A DNA stretch of 64,000 nt from Sphingomonas sp. PAMC26645 (GTDB lineage: Bacteria; Pseudomonadota; Alphaproteobacteria; Sphingomonadales; Sphingomonadaceae): contig NZ_CP039249.1 of assembly GCF_004795835.1 (NCBI RefSeq), positions 2,827,001 through 2,891,000 of the forward strand. The letters run 5' to 3'. A model generated the notes under the pieces. That model did no database searches. It was not told the origin of the DNA and saw nothing but the letters and a program-made list of their open reading frames with translations. Below, one piece after another: positions 1 to 7,693 of this stretch (the stretch's first letter is position 1; every line of letters begins with the position of its first letter). Both the position numbers and the translations under genes were made by a program.

Positions 1-567
1 GGCTCTCGAAGTCGTTGGTCGGCTTGTTCGTGTCGAACTTGATGATGCCGGCGGTGGTGTTGCGACCGAACAGCGAGCCCTGTGGGCCGCGGAGCACTTC
101 GACCTGGCGGACGTCGAACACCGGGTTCGACTTCAGCACGACATGCTCGAGGATCACGTCGTCCTGGATGATCGTGACCGGCTGCGAGGCGCCGAGGTAG
201 AAATCGATGTTGCCGAGGCCGCGGATGTAGAAGCGCGGGAAGATACGGCCGGTGGTCGATTCGACGTACAGGCCGGGGACGCGACCCGACAGCGCGAGCA
301 GCGTATCGTCGCCGCCGGCGGTAAAGGCGCGCAGTGCATCGCCCGACGCGACGCCGACCGAGAGCGGGACCTTCTGGAGGTTTTCCGAACGGCGCTCGGC
401 TGTGACGACGATGTCGTCCAAGCCTTCCTCGGGAGCAGACTGCCCAGTCTGAGTCTGGGCCTGATCCTGGACCGGCGCGGCCTGTGCGAACGCAGCCGAT
501 CCACTCACAATCGAACCAAACGCGACGCCGAGCATCAACGCCGACTTAACGACCGAAATCTTCAAGA
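1..567 (-). CDS. TonB-dependent outer-membrane receptor, N-terminal part (runs off left edge)
   Basis: Outer-membrane receptor for energised uptake of an unknown ligand. Only the first 189 codons are present; the gene continues past base 1. I chose the TTG at 567 because GGGGA lies 8 nt upstream and the codons that follow give a Lys-containing, hydrophobic signal peptide ending in AFA at about residue 27. An ATG at codon 11 would cut that peptide short. DDIVVTAERR (residues 50-59) looks like a TonB box. The plug domain follows, with VPGLYVES, FYIRGLGNIDF and the highly typical EVLRGPQGSLFGRNTTAG. It resembles the large sphingomonad receptors used for plant or aromatic compounds, but nothing visible fixes the substrate. 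The family assignment is secure; the start codon is inferred. Confidence 0.9.
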
Positions 568-828
568 TGATATTCCCCAATAGTGCAGCGGCGTCCCTGA
601 CGACCGGCCGCACATCCCAATACGCAACGCCGCTACGCGCCATCGACCGCCCTCCCCGGACGGCCCGACGACGCCTCGCGACGCTCACTCCCCGGCTCGG
701 CGGTTAGGCGGGGATTGTGTTGGTATGATGACAGTTGGTTACGGCGTTTTGGGTAATTGCAGGTTTGCGACACGGTGCGATATTTTTGCCGATGGCAGGA
801 AGCGGAAACGCCATGCTAGCTTCGCCCT

Positions 829-1059
829 ATGGACTTCGTGATGCGATTTTGGCTGACCATTCGGCGTTCGGGTTGGTTCGAGCCCAGTGCGACGGGCGGC
901 ATCTTCCCATTCCCTTTCGCCTGGCAGGCTTGGGCGATCATGGCGGTGTTTATCGCCGCGATCGCGGCTAGCGTTGTGCTGCACGGCGAAGCGGCGTGGC
1001 TAACGCGGATTATCCTGTGCATCGGCTACATCGCGTTTGGGGTCGCGACGTACGAGTGA
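829..1059 (+). CDS. Small membrane protein, hypothetical
   Basis: A 76-residue ORF of unknown function. Residues 30-47 (WQAWAIMAVFIAAIAASV) and 55-74 (AWLTRIILCIGYIAFGVATY) read as two transmembrane helices joined by a short loop; the N-terminus is basic (RFWLTIRR). There is no convincing Shine-Dalgarno before the ATG at 829 or the in-frame ATG at 841, so the start is open. It stands alone between the diverging TonB receptor and the 3' end of lepA. Two well-formed helices with positive-inside flanks make a real gene plausible, but I recognise no family. Confidence 0.5.
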   Translation: MDFVMRFWLTIRRSGWFEPSATGGIFPFPFAWQAWAIMAVFIAAIAASVVLHGEAAWLTRIILCIGYIAFGVATYE

Positions 1060-1395
1060 CGGCGACGGGCGGTGATGCGCCGTTCCAGCACGGGTAGGCA
1101 TTCGGGGTTTAGGTTGACGAGTGTTTCAACGTCGTCGCTCCTCCACGTCGGAAAGGTTCGACGTCGATCCCCGCACGCAGTGGTAGCATGTTTCCCCGCG
1201 AAGGCGGGGACCCAGACTGGGCTCCCGCCTGCGCGGGAGAACAAGGAAGAGCGAACTGGCGTTCGAACTTAGCCTAAGCTGCGCCAAGGCAAAGCCGCGT
1301 AATCGAACGACATGACCGAGTACACGCTTGGTCTGTCGCCGTCCGGCTTGGCGATGGACCGCGGCTAAGCTGCTGCGCCGTTTAGCCTTGGGCGC
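1060..1395. other. Intergenic region holding one short inverted-arm repeat
   Basis: A 336-bp gap between the small membrane protein and the end of lepA. Apart from the family A element at 1190-1242 I see no credible gene. A minus-strand ORF of about 70 codons crosses the repeat but has no start signal. No strong T-tract terminator for lepA is visible. Confidence 0.5.
1190..1242. repeat. Family A inverted-arm repeat, 53-bp short form
   Basis: Two arms point inward around a short centre (CCCAGACTGGG). Each arm is itself a hairpin: CCCCGC-gaa-GGCGGGG on the left and TCCCGC-ctgc-GCGGGA on the right, with GTT/AAC outer ends. The same plan recurs at 53983-54035 (53 bp) and at 20010, 41151 and 44707 (78 bp). 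It is REP/BIME-like and non-coding. Confidence 0.8.
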
Positions 1396-3216
1396 CTACG
1401 CGTCGTCGCCCATCCGCAGCGCGGCAATGAACGCCTCCTGCGGGATGCTGACCGAGCCGTATTCGCGCATCTTCAGCTTGCCCTTCTTCTGCTTCTCCAG
1501 AAGCTTCTTCTTGCGGCTCGCGTCGCCACCGTAACACTTCGCGGTGACGTCCTTGCGCATCGCGCTGATCGTCTCGCGCGCGATCACCTTGCCCCCGATC
1601 GCCGCCTGGATCGGAATCTTGAACAGATGGCGCGGGATCAGCTCCTTCAGCCGCTCGACCATGCCACGGCCGCGGACTTCGGCGGTGCCGCGGTGGACGA
1701 TCATGCTCAGCGCGTCGACCGGCTCCTCGTTGACGAGAATGCCCATCTTGACGAGGTCGCCCTCGCGGTAGCCGATCTGGTGATAATCGAAGCTCGCATA
1801 GCCCTTCGACATCGACTTCAGCCGATCGTAGAAATCGAACACCACTTCGTTCAGCGGCAGCTCGTAGGTCGCCTGCGCGCGACCGCCGACATAGGTCAGG
1901 TTCTTCTGGATCCCGCGGCGATCCTGGCAGAGCTTCAGGACGCTGCCGAGATATTCGTCGGGGACGTAGATCGTCGCTTCGATCCACGGCTCGCTGATCG
2001 TCGCGATCTTGTTCGGCTCGGGCATGTCGGCGGGGTTGTGCAGCTCGATATGCGTCGTGCCGGACGGATCGGGATGGGTCAGCTCGATCTCATAGACCAC
2101 GGAAGGCGCGGTGGTGATCAGGTCCAAATCATATTCGCGTGTGAGCCGCTCCTGGATGATCTCCAGATGCAGCAGCCCGAGGAACCCGCAGCGGAAGCCG
2201 AAGCCCAGTGCGGCCGACGTCTCCATCTCGAACGAGAAGCTCGCATCGTTGAGGCGCAGCTTCGAAATGCTCTCGCGCAGCTTCTCGAACTCGGCGGCAT
2301 CGACCGGGAACATCCCGCAGAACACGACCGGCTGGACTTCCTTGAAGCCCGCGAGCGCTTCAAGAGCCGGCCGCTTCGCGTCGGTGATCGTGTCGCCGAC
2401 GCGCGTCTGGGCGACCTCTTTGATCTGTGCGGTGATGAAGCCCATCTCGCCGGTGCCGAGCTCTGTTAGCTGCTCGATCTTCGGACGGAAACAGCCGACC
2501 CGGTCGACCAGATGCATCGTGCCGGTCTGCATGAACTTGATCTGCTGGCCCTTCTTCAGGACCCCGTCGATTACGCGCACGAGGATGACGACGCCGAGAT
2601 ACGGATCGTACCAGCTGTCGACGAGCATCGCCTTCAGCGGCGCCTCGGGATCACCGCTGGGCGGCGGGATCTTGGTGACGATAGCCTCGAGGATCTCGAC
2701 GATGCCGATCCCCGACTTCGCCGACGCGAGCACCGCTTCGGACGCATCGATGCCGATCACGTCCTCGATTTCCTTGCGCACCTTCTCAGGCTCGGCGGCG
2801 GGCAGATCGATCTTGTTGATCACCGGCACGATCTCGTGGTCGTGCTCGATCGACTGGTACACGTTGGCGAGCGTCTGCGCCTCGACGCCCTGCGCGGCAT
2901 CGACCACCAGCAGCGCGCCTTCGCAAGCGGCCAGGCTGCGGCTCACCTCATACGCGAAGTCGACATGCCCCGGCGTGTCCATCAGGTTGAGGACGTAATC
3001 GAGACCGTCCTTGGCGTGATACGCGAGGCGCACGGTCTGCGCCTTGATCGTGATCCCGCGCTCCTTCTCGATGTCCATGTTGTCGAGCACCTGCTCGGAC
3101 ATTTCGCGCGCGGTCAGGCCGCCAGTTTCCTGGATCAGCCGGTCGGCGAGCGTCGACTTGCCATGGTCGATATGGGCGATGATGGAAAAATTGCGGATGC
3201 GGTCGAGCGGAGTCAT
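1396..3216 (-). CDS. lepA: Elongation factor 4 (LepA), ribosomal GTPase
   Basis: Translational GTPase that acts on stalled or mis-translocated ribosomes. The 606 residues match the usual LepA length of about 600. The G1 loop [14 protein letters not shown] is at residues 15-28, and G2/G3 follow ([20 protein letters not shown]). G4 is NKIDLP. The C-terminus has the LepA-specific lysine-rich end ([21 protein letters not shown]), not an EF-G domain IV. The ATG at 3216 is preceded by AGGAG at a normal distance. It is monocistronic on the minus strand, and tRNA-Pro lies about 110 bp away on the other strand. Nothing is missing. Confidence 0.98.
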   Translation of the reverse strand: MTPLDRIRNFSIIAHIDHGKSTLADRLIQETGGLTAREMSEQVLDNMDIEKERGITIKAQTVRLAYHAKDGLDYVLNLMDTPGHVDFAYEVSRSLAACEGALLVVDAAQGVEAQTLANVYQSIEHDHEIVPVINKIDLPAAEPEKVRKEIEDVIGIDASEAVLASAKSGIGIVEILEAIVTKIPPPSGDPEAPLKAMLVDSWYDPYLGVVILVRVIDGVLKKGQQIKFMQTGTMHLVDRVGCFRPKIEQLTELGTGEMGFITAQIKEVAQTRVGDTITDAKRPALEALAGFKEVQPVVFCGMFPVDAAEFEKLRESISKLRLNDASFSFEMETSAALGFGFRCGFLGLLHLEIIQERLTREYDLDLITTAPSVVYEIELTHPDPSGTTHIELHNPADMPEPNKIATISEPWIEATIYVPDEYLGSVLKLCQDRRGIQKNLTYVGGRAQATYELPLNEVVFDFYDRLKSMSKGYASFDYHQIGYREGDLVKMGILVNEEPVDALSMIVHRGTAEVRGRGMVERLKELIPRHLFKIPIQAAIGGKVIARETISAMRKDVTAKCYGGDASRKKKLLEKQKKGKLKMREYGSVSIPQEAFIAALRMGDDA

Positions 3217-3324
3217 GGCGCGCTCCTAGCAGCGACGCCGCGTGCGCGATAGATCGCGGACACACACCATAATTGTCTTGAACGTTCGGGATGTCGCGGC
3301 TAGGGCGCTCACCGGCAATGTTGT

Positions 3325-3401
3325 CGGGGCGTGGCGCAGTCTGGTAGCGCACTGGTCTCGGGGTCCAGGGGTCGTAGGTTCGAATCCTATCGCCCCGACC
3401 A
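3325..3401 (+). tRNA. tRNA-Pro (anticodon CGG)
   Basis: A 77-nt cloverleaf with CCA encoded. The acceptor arms CGGGGCG/CGCCCCG pair fully. The D arm is GCGC/GCGC, and the T arm GTAGG-TTCGAAT-CCTAT has one G-T wobble. The anticodon loop CTCGGGG gives anticodon CGG at 3359-3361, reading CCG, a favoured proline codon at this GC content. The innermost anticodon-stem pair (3356/3364) is T opposite T, so the stem has four Watson-Crick pairs. Confidence 0.95.
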
Positions 3402-3512
3402 TTGCCGATTTTACGGGGTGAGTTTGCCCCCTCCCCGAACCCAAACTCTACGTGATGATGAAGCGCGCACCGCCCAACGGGCCACCATGCCGCCGAGACA
3501 AAACTCAGCGCC

Positions 3513-3992
3513 CTAGAACGCGTTGGCGATCCGCTTCTGCATCGACCGAACCGGGCTCGCGATCACCTCCGGCATATCCTGCGCCTCATCCATCAGGGCC
3601 ACGCGCCGGTGCAGGTCGGTGCTGGACCCGATCATCTCTCGCGCGCGCGTCGGCAGCATCGCGAGCAGCGCCGCATCGGTAATCGGCGCATCGCCCAGCC
3701 GCCGCGCGGGATCGAGCGCATCCCGCGGGCGCAGCTCCCCCGCCTGGACCGCGCGCTGCGTCAGCAGCCATGCGATGACGTGCATCAGCCGCGTCGTCAC
3801 CTTGAGCGATTCGCAACTGAAGCTGACCCGGATCAGCGGATCGAGCGCCTCGCGTTCGACCCGCCCGGCTTCGTCGAAATAGGTCCGCGCCTCGTCGGCC
3901 AGCAACATCGCTTCGCTATACAGAGCGTCGATCAGGCGGCGCTGCATCCGCGATTCATAGCCGGCGTGGGTCATCGATTGGACAAATGGCAC
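3513..3992 (-). CDS. rcdA: DUF1465 protein, RcdA-like regulator of CtrA degradation
   Basis: This belongs to the alphaproteobacterial DUF1465 family, which includes Caulobacter RcdA, an adaptor in ClpXP-dependent turnover of the cell-cycle regulator CtrA. The 159-residue helical protein carries the typical core: LYSEAMLLADEARTYFDE, then LKVTTRLMHVIAWLLTQRAV and GELRPRDALDPARRLG. There are two possible starts, GTG at 3992 and ATG at 3974; neither has a strong Shine-Dalgarno. A CtrA-like box at 4018-4036 is 26 bp from the GTG and 44 bp from the ATG, which would suit a promoter serving the ATG. The family call is firm. The gene symbol rests on family membership plus this context, not on any functional evidence. 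Confidence 0.8.
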   Translation of the reverse strand: MPFVQSMTHAGYESRMQRRLIDALYSEAMLLADEARTYFDEAGRVEREALDPLIRVSFSCESLKVTTRLMHVIAWLLTQRAVQAGELRPRDALDPARRLGDAPITDAALLAMLPTRAREMIGSSTDLHRRVALMDEAQDMPEVIASPVRSMQKRIANAF

Positions 3993-4017
3993 ACCGGCCA
4001 GACGTCATCCAGAGAGG

Positions 4018-4036
4018 TTAACGACGCGCTAACCAT
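4018..4036. promoter_or_regulatory. CtrA-like box upstream of the rcdA-like gene
   Basis: Reads TTAA-N7-CTAACCAT. The known alphaproteobacterial CtrA consensus is TTAA-N7-TTAA, often with CCAT after the second half. One base differs (C for T). The box lies between the upstream DUF465 gene and the rcdA-like start, in promoter position. Confidence 0.4.
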
Positions 4037-4089
4037 CACCTGTCCCAAAATGCGCCAGTACGTGCGCGTTCCAGTTTAGGACGTTGCAA

Positions 4090-4329
4090 TCACGCGATAA
4101 TATCCGGGATGAGCAGGTCTTCGAGCGAGGCAATTTCGTCTCGAAGCCGTAATTTGCGCTTCTTGAGCCGCGCCATCTGCAACTGGTCGGGCGTCGACGC
4201 CAACGCGAGGGCGGCGATCGCGTCGTCGAGATCGCGATGCTCGATCCGCAATGAATCAAGTCGAACTCTGGTCTGCGCGTCGTCCACTCGCCCCCCGATG
4301 GCTGCCGTCGTATCCGGTGCCCTTAGCAA
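4090..4329 (-). CDS. DUF465 (YdcH-like) small coiled-coil protein, copy 1
   Basis: A 79-residue protein of unknown function in the DUF465/YdcH family of short helical hairpins. The diagnostic core is present: LRIEHRDLDDAIAAL, then LQMARLKKRKLRLRDEIASLED. The first 25 or so residues (to about VRLDSL) are longer than usual, so an internal start is possible. It is transcribed toward the rcdA-like gene, with about 100 bp between. A second DUF465 gene diverges from it at 4540. Family certain, function unknown. Confidence 0.85.
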   Translation of the reverse strand: MLRAPDTTAAIGGRVDDAQTRVRLDSLRIEHRDLDDAIAALALASTPDQLQMARLKKRKLRLRDEIASLEDLLIPDIIA

Positions 4330-4539
4330 ACGCAGCGCAGTGCGCGAGTGCGAAACCGTCCCTGCAAGGCGGACCGGGGTCGAAAACGTACTTCAAGACG
4401 AATCGCGACCCCACCGCGCACGTTCGGTCCGTCGCGCCAAATCGTTCGCCCAATCGATTTGGTCCGTTTCCGATGAAGACATTTCGATGACGGAGTGGTT
4501 TACTCCGTTCCCCAACCCGAATGCAGGAGGCATCCCACC

Positions 4540-4695
4540 GTGCAGACGACTCATCAGACAGCCCTGGAAACCAAGCATGCCGTGCTGGAGCAGCGGATCG
4601 CCGACGAAACGCACCGTCCGCTACCCGACGCGAACCTTTTGGCGAGCCTGAAGAAGCAGAAGCTGCGACTGAAGGAAGAGATCGTCAGCGTATAA
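4540..4695 (+). CDS. DUF465 (YdcH-like) small coiled-coil protein, copy 2
   Basis: A 51-residue protein with the same DUF465 core as its neighbour (ETKHAVLEQRIADE, then LASLKKQKLRLKEEIVSV). I start it at the GTG at 4540 because a perfect AGGAGG sits at 4525-4530, 9 nt upstream, and the product then matches the compact family length. An upstream ATG in the same frame (4495) has no such site. The gene is transcribed divergently from the other copy across a shared region of about 210 bp. A 9-bp hairpin follows 14 bp after the stop. Confidence 0.85.
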   Translation: MQTTHQTALETKHAVLEQRIADETHRPLPDANLLASLKKQKLRLKEEIVSV

Positions 4696-4709
4696 CGGTC
4701 GTCGATACC

Positions 4710-4733
4710 GCTCCCCGGCTAGATCCGGGGAGC
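4710..4733. terminator. Hairpin between convergent genes
   Basis: GCTCCCCGG / CCGGGGAGC, a perfect 9-bp stem with a 6-nt loop. It lies between the ends of the plus-strand DUF465 gene (4695) and the minus-strand PilZ gene (4746). There is no long T-tract, so it may be a weak or Rho-assisted bidirectional terminator. Confidence 0.55.
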
Positions 4734-4745
4734 CACTTGCCGGAG

Positions 4746-5165
4746 TTACAGTGGCTTCGGATTGCGCAAGGCGTACGCACTGTCAGACGCCTTGACGGTA
4801 TAGGACGGCGACAAGGGTTTGGTCCCACCGGGCGATTTGCGCACCAGCAGCGGATCGATCGGCGAGTCGAGCGATATGCCCATCCGCCCCTCGGTGCACC
4901 ACGCGACCGTGCCGGCAACTTCGCCGATCCCGCGCAGCGTCACCGTGACCGGCGTCCCGACATCGACAACCTTAGCGAGCTCGGCCATCAAACCCGTCTC
5001 GGACAGATTACGAACCCTCGCCTCGCGGGCAGTCGTCTCGTCGCCGATCCGCACCTGCGCGACCAGCAGCAAGCTGTCCCGCTCACGCTGTCGGCGGTTC
5101 TCGTTGCCGCCGGGCGACCCGGTGTCGATGCTCATGCCGCGACCGATTTTACCATGATCGAACAC
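4746..5165 (-). CDS. PilZ-domain protein (probable c-di-GMP receptor)
   Basis: Stand-alone PilZ protein of 139 residues. Both halves of the c-di-GMP binding signature are visible: RxxxR at residues 25-29 (within RRQRER) and N-x-S-x-x-G at residues 53-58 (NLSETG). A beta-barrel-like segment with GTPVTVTLRGIGEVAGTVAW follows. The start may instead be the ATG at 5135 (MSIDTG). It lies 29 bp downstream of dksA on the same strand, so co-transcription is likely. No GGDEF or EAL gene is visible in the window, so its ligand would come from elsewhere. The C-terminal 40 residues are low in recognisable features. Confidence 0.85.
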   Translation of the reverse strand: MFDHGKIGRGMSIDTGSPGGNENRRQRERDSLLLVAQVRIGDETTAREARVRNLSETGLMAELAKVVDVGTPVTVTLRGIGEVAGTVAWCTEGRMGISLDSPIDPLLVRKSPGGTKPLSPSYTVKASDSAYALRNPKPL

Positions 5166-5194
5166 AGCTTTCTCTTCCCCGTCGGTGGGCGCGA

Positions 5195-5665
5195 TTAATC
5201 CTCGCGCGACACCTTCTCGTTACGCTCGTGCCGTTCCTGCGCCTCGACCGTCATCGTCGCGATCGGTCGTGCCTCAAGCCGCGCCAGGCTGATAGGCTCA
5301 CCGGTGACCTCGCAATAGCCATATTCGCCTTCGTCGATCCGCCGGATCGCGGCTTCGATCTTCGAGACGAGTTTGCGTTGACGGTCGCGCGTGCGCAGTT
5401 CGATCGACCAGTCGGTTTCGCTCGATGCACGATCGGTGAGATCCGCCTCACGCAACGAATCGACCTGCAACTGCGAAAGCGTTTCCTGCGACTCCCGCAG
5501 GATCGATTCCTTCCACTCCTGAAGCTTGCGGCGGAAATACGCCTGCTGCTTCAAGCTCATGAACGGCTCGTCCGCGTCTGGACGATAACCATCCTCGCCG
5601 CTGTCGTTGGCGGCCTCTCGACTGGAATTCCCGGTATCGTCCACACGATTCATTACGGTCGCCAT
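5195..5665 (-). CDS. dksA: RNA polymerase-binding transcription factor DksA (single-cysteine type)
   Basis: Binds the secondary channel of RNA polymerase and works with ppGpp. It has 156 residues from the ATG at 5665, which follows GGGAGAG; longer in-frame starts lack this. The coiled coil spans about residues 38-112, with tip aspartates D75 and D78 (ADLTDRA) matching the essential pair of E. coli DksA. In the globular domain only one of the four classical zinc cysteines remains: C118 is kept, while the other positions are T121, T139 and A142. Single-Cys DksA proteins that act without zinc are known from other alphaproteobacteria such as Rhodobacter. The PilZ gene follows 29 bp downstream. 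Confidence 0.95.
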   Translation of the reverse strand: MATVMNRVDDTGNSSREAANDSGEDGYRPDADEPFMSLKQQAYFRRKLQEWKESILRESQETLSQLQVDSLREADLTDRASSETDWSIELRTRDRQRKLVSKIEAAIRRIDEGEYGYCEVTGEPISLARLEARPIATMTVEAQERHERNEKVSRED

Positions 5666-6073
5666 ACCACTCTCCCTCTGGCCCCGTCGCATCAGCCTCG
5701 CTGATTTCCAAGGACCGCCCCCCAAATGGTGAAAGCGCCTATAGTCTCACGGGCATGCGACCACAAGCGACAGCGCTTGCGCATTCTGCCCCGAAACCGA
5801 CATTTTATTGCGGCGCCCGGATAACCCATGTCACGTCAGCGTTTTTCGGCACGGGACGGGTCCGCGGCGCGCCAGGGGTATACTTTGTCCCAGCGCGGCA
5901 CGTTAACGATGACGCGCTGGTTTCCGCATAAGTAAATCCTCGTTTAACCATCCGGAATGTGGTTAAGCCACTTGCGCTTAACGCTTTGTTTTGCAGTTAG
6001 TCGGATAGCAGTTCCGAATACTGCGTACGGGGATCCGGCAACACGAGGGTGCCGGCAACGAAAGAGTGACGAT
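5666..6073. other. Divergent promoter region between dksA and the Ser-rich protein gene
   Basis: A 408-bp intergenic stretch, AT-richer toward its right end. It holds a CtrA-like box (5933-5951), several further TTAA motifs between 5912 and 5980, and a small hairpin CCGGCA/TGCCGG at 6035-6055 just ahead of the next start. No gene is seen in it. Confidence 0.5.
5933..5951 (+). promoter_or_regulatory. CtrA-like box upstream of the Ser/Gly-rich protein
   Basis: TAAA-N7-TTAACCAT, one mismatch from TTAA-N7-TTAA. The right half TTAACCAT is the classic CtrA half-site. It lies 122 bp upstream of the ATG at 6074, in an AT-rich run with other TTAA motifs. Confidence 0.35.
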
Positions 6074-7081
6074 ATGTCGGTGAGGATGGCCCTGGCGAAA
6101 TTGTGCGCGTGCGCGTGCGGTGGCGCTTTGATCGGCGGCGGCGCGGTGCATATTGCCGAGCGCCCGCAGCGAACCGCCAATACCAAGCGAGTCTTGGTCA
6201 AGCGAGTCGCGCGGCCACAGATCGCCGCCGTGACTCGGCCGCGTGTCCGCCGCGTGGTCACCACGACTCGCCAGACGTGCGCGCCGACCGTTGTAACGGT
6301 CGCGAACGCAGCGCCCGTCCCGGTTCCGGTCGGCACCGGTTACATTGGCGGCGGCGGCGCGGGTCCGGACCCGATCGCAGTCGGCGGCAGCGGCGGGTTC
6401 TTCGGTACGCCCGGCGGATTCGGCGGCGGGTTCGGTGGCAGCGGCGGATCGAGCGGGAGCATCGTCATCTCCTCGACGTCGAGCGGTGGATCGACCTCGA
6501 CCGGTGGATCGTCGACCAGCAGCGGCGGGTCTTCGACATCGAGCGGCGGATCGTCGACCAGTACGGGTGGCGCGACCATTTCCAGCACATCGTCGACCGG
6601 TGGCTCGAGCGGCAACGTATCGTCCGCATCGGGTGGATCGAGCGGCAACGTCTCGTCGGCATCAGGTGGATCGAGCGGCGACGTGTCGTCCTCGACCAGC
6701 AGCGCGTCGTCGGCATCGTCGGCCTCCTCCGCGTCCTCGGCCAGCAGCGGTAGTTCGTCCGGTTATGGATCGAGCAGCAAGGGTTGGGGATCGAGCGGCG
6801 GCTGGAACTCGACCGGTGGCTGGAGCTCGAACGGATCGTCCGGCAGCTCCGCATCGTCGGGCAGCAGTGGTTCGGCCTCAAGCGGATCGAGTGGTTCGAG
6901 TGCAAGCAGTGCCAGCAGCGCGTCGAGCGCGAGCAGCGCAAGTTCGAGCGGCAGCACGGGATCGAGCGGCGGTCCGCCGGCACCCGTTCCCGCTCCGCCG
7001 ATGGTGTTGCTGTTCGGTGCGGCAGCAGCAGCGCTCGTCGCGCGGAAGCGTTTCGCCAAAACGAAGGCGGTTGCAGCTTAA
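6074..7081 (+). CDS. Exported Ser/Gly-rich low-complexity protein with PEP-CTERM-like tail
   Basis: Unknown function. The 335-residue product starts at the ATG at 6074. A short N-terminal hydrophobic segment (LAKLCACACGGALIGGGAVH) precedes a basic region (residues 34-70). From about residue 88 it is glycine-rich, and from about 130 to 295 it is almost only Ser, Gly, Thr and Ala in repeats such as GGSSTSSGG and GGSSGNVSSAS. The C-terminus has the three-part sorting plan of PEP-CTERM/VPxP proteins: PAPVPAPP, a hydrophobic stretch (MVLLFGAAAAALVA), then RKRFAKTK. That suggests exosortase-dependent processing and a surface or extracellular-matrix role. A strong bidirectional terminator follows. 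The longer ORF upstream of 6074 has no start signal. Confidence 0.75.
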   Translation: MSVRMALAKLCACACGGALIGGGAVHIAERPQRTANTKRVLVKRVARPQIAAVTRPRVRRVVTTTRQTCAPTVVTVANAAPVPVPVGTGYIGGGGAGPDPIAVGGSGGFFGTPGGFGGGFGGSGGSSGSIVISSTSSGGSTSTGGSSTSSGGSSTSSGGSSTSTGGATISSTSSTGGSSGNVSSASGGSSGNVSSASGGSSGDVSSSTSSASSASSASSASSASSGSSSGYGSSSKGWGSSGGWNSTGGWSSNGSSGSSASSGSSGSASSGSSGSSASSASSASSASSASSSGSTGSSGGPPAPVPAPPMVLLFGAAAAALVARKRFAKTKAVAA

Positions 7082-7100
7082 CCTCTGCAACTTCGCATAG

Positions 7101-7137
7101 AAAAGGCCCCGCCGGAGATCCTCCGACGGGGCCTTTT
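7101..7137. terminator. Bidirectional rho-independent terminator
   Basis: AAAAGGCCCCG...CGGGGCCTTTT: a long GC stem flanked by A and T runs, placed between the convergent Ser-rich protein (ends 7081) and the attachment-family gene (ends 7150). Confidence 0.92.
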
Positions 7138-7149
7138 CTTGAATAGCGA

Positions 7150-7590
7150 TCAGGCGTTCATGAGGGCCTTCTCGATGTCCTTGATCGGATGCCCGGTCAG
7201 GTCCTTGTCGAGTTCGCCCTTGAGGCGGCTGGTGACTTCCTTGTGATAGTGCTTGCGCAGTTCGCCGAGCGTCTTCGGCGGTGCGATCACGATCAGCGAG
7301 TCATACTTGTTCTTCAGCGCACCGGTCTTCAGAAAGTCGGCCGCGTCGGCGGCGAAGCGATCTTCCTCGATCTGGTGAAAGTCGGTCGGCTCTACCGAAC
7401 TCTGCACACCGCCCTGTGGCGACGAGGCACGGCCGGCGGAATCTGTCGCTTGGTCGCGCGTCGCCGGATTGTCCTGCTCCTGCGCCTTTTCGACGACGAG
7501 ATTGGGGAACTCGGCGTCGCCCTCGTTGCGCAGGAACAGCATTTTCCGGCCGTCCGCGACGAGCACGACGGAGTTGTGGGGAAGATGCAT
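7150..7590 (-). CDS. Host attachment family protein
   Basis: A 146-residue cytosolic protein of the family annotated as required for attachment to host cells (baeRF/eRF1-like fold). The N-terminus NSVVLVADGRKMLFLRNEGD is the standard opening beta strand with its ADG-R turn. The middle has a spacer with HQIEEDRFAADAADFL, and the C-terminal half has SLIVIAPPKTLGELRKHYHK and ELDKDLTGHPIKDIEKAL, all typical. AGGAG precedes the ATG. It is divergent from serS. The name derives from an Agrobacterium phenotype; the biochemical function is not established. Confidence 0.88.
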   Translation of the reverse strand: MHLPHNSVVLVADGRKMLFLRNEGDAEFPNLVVEKAQEQDNPATRDQATDSAGRASSPQGGVQSSVEPTDFHQIEEDRFAADAADFLKTGALKNKYDSLIVIAPPKTLGELRKHYHKEVTSRLKGELDKDLTGHPIKDIEKALMNA

Positions 7591-7693
7591 GCGTGTCTCT
7601 CCTTTTCGCTATGCGTATGCGGGGTGAACGCGCCGCGTGCCGGGGAGGTTGCGCCGCCTTGCGTACGCCCCTCGCCCTCGGCATAGCCCAGTC

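Noticed and set aside
1026..1244. A minus-strand ORF of about 72 codons between the small membrane protein and lepA
   Set aside because: It starts within the family A repeat, overlaps the membrane protein gene and has no ribosome-binding site.
3325..3512. tRNA-Pro as an integration site
   Set aside because: No integrase gene nearby and no second copy of the tRNA 3' end was noticed in the window.
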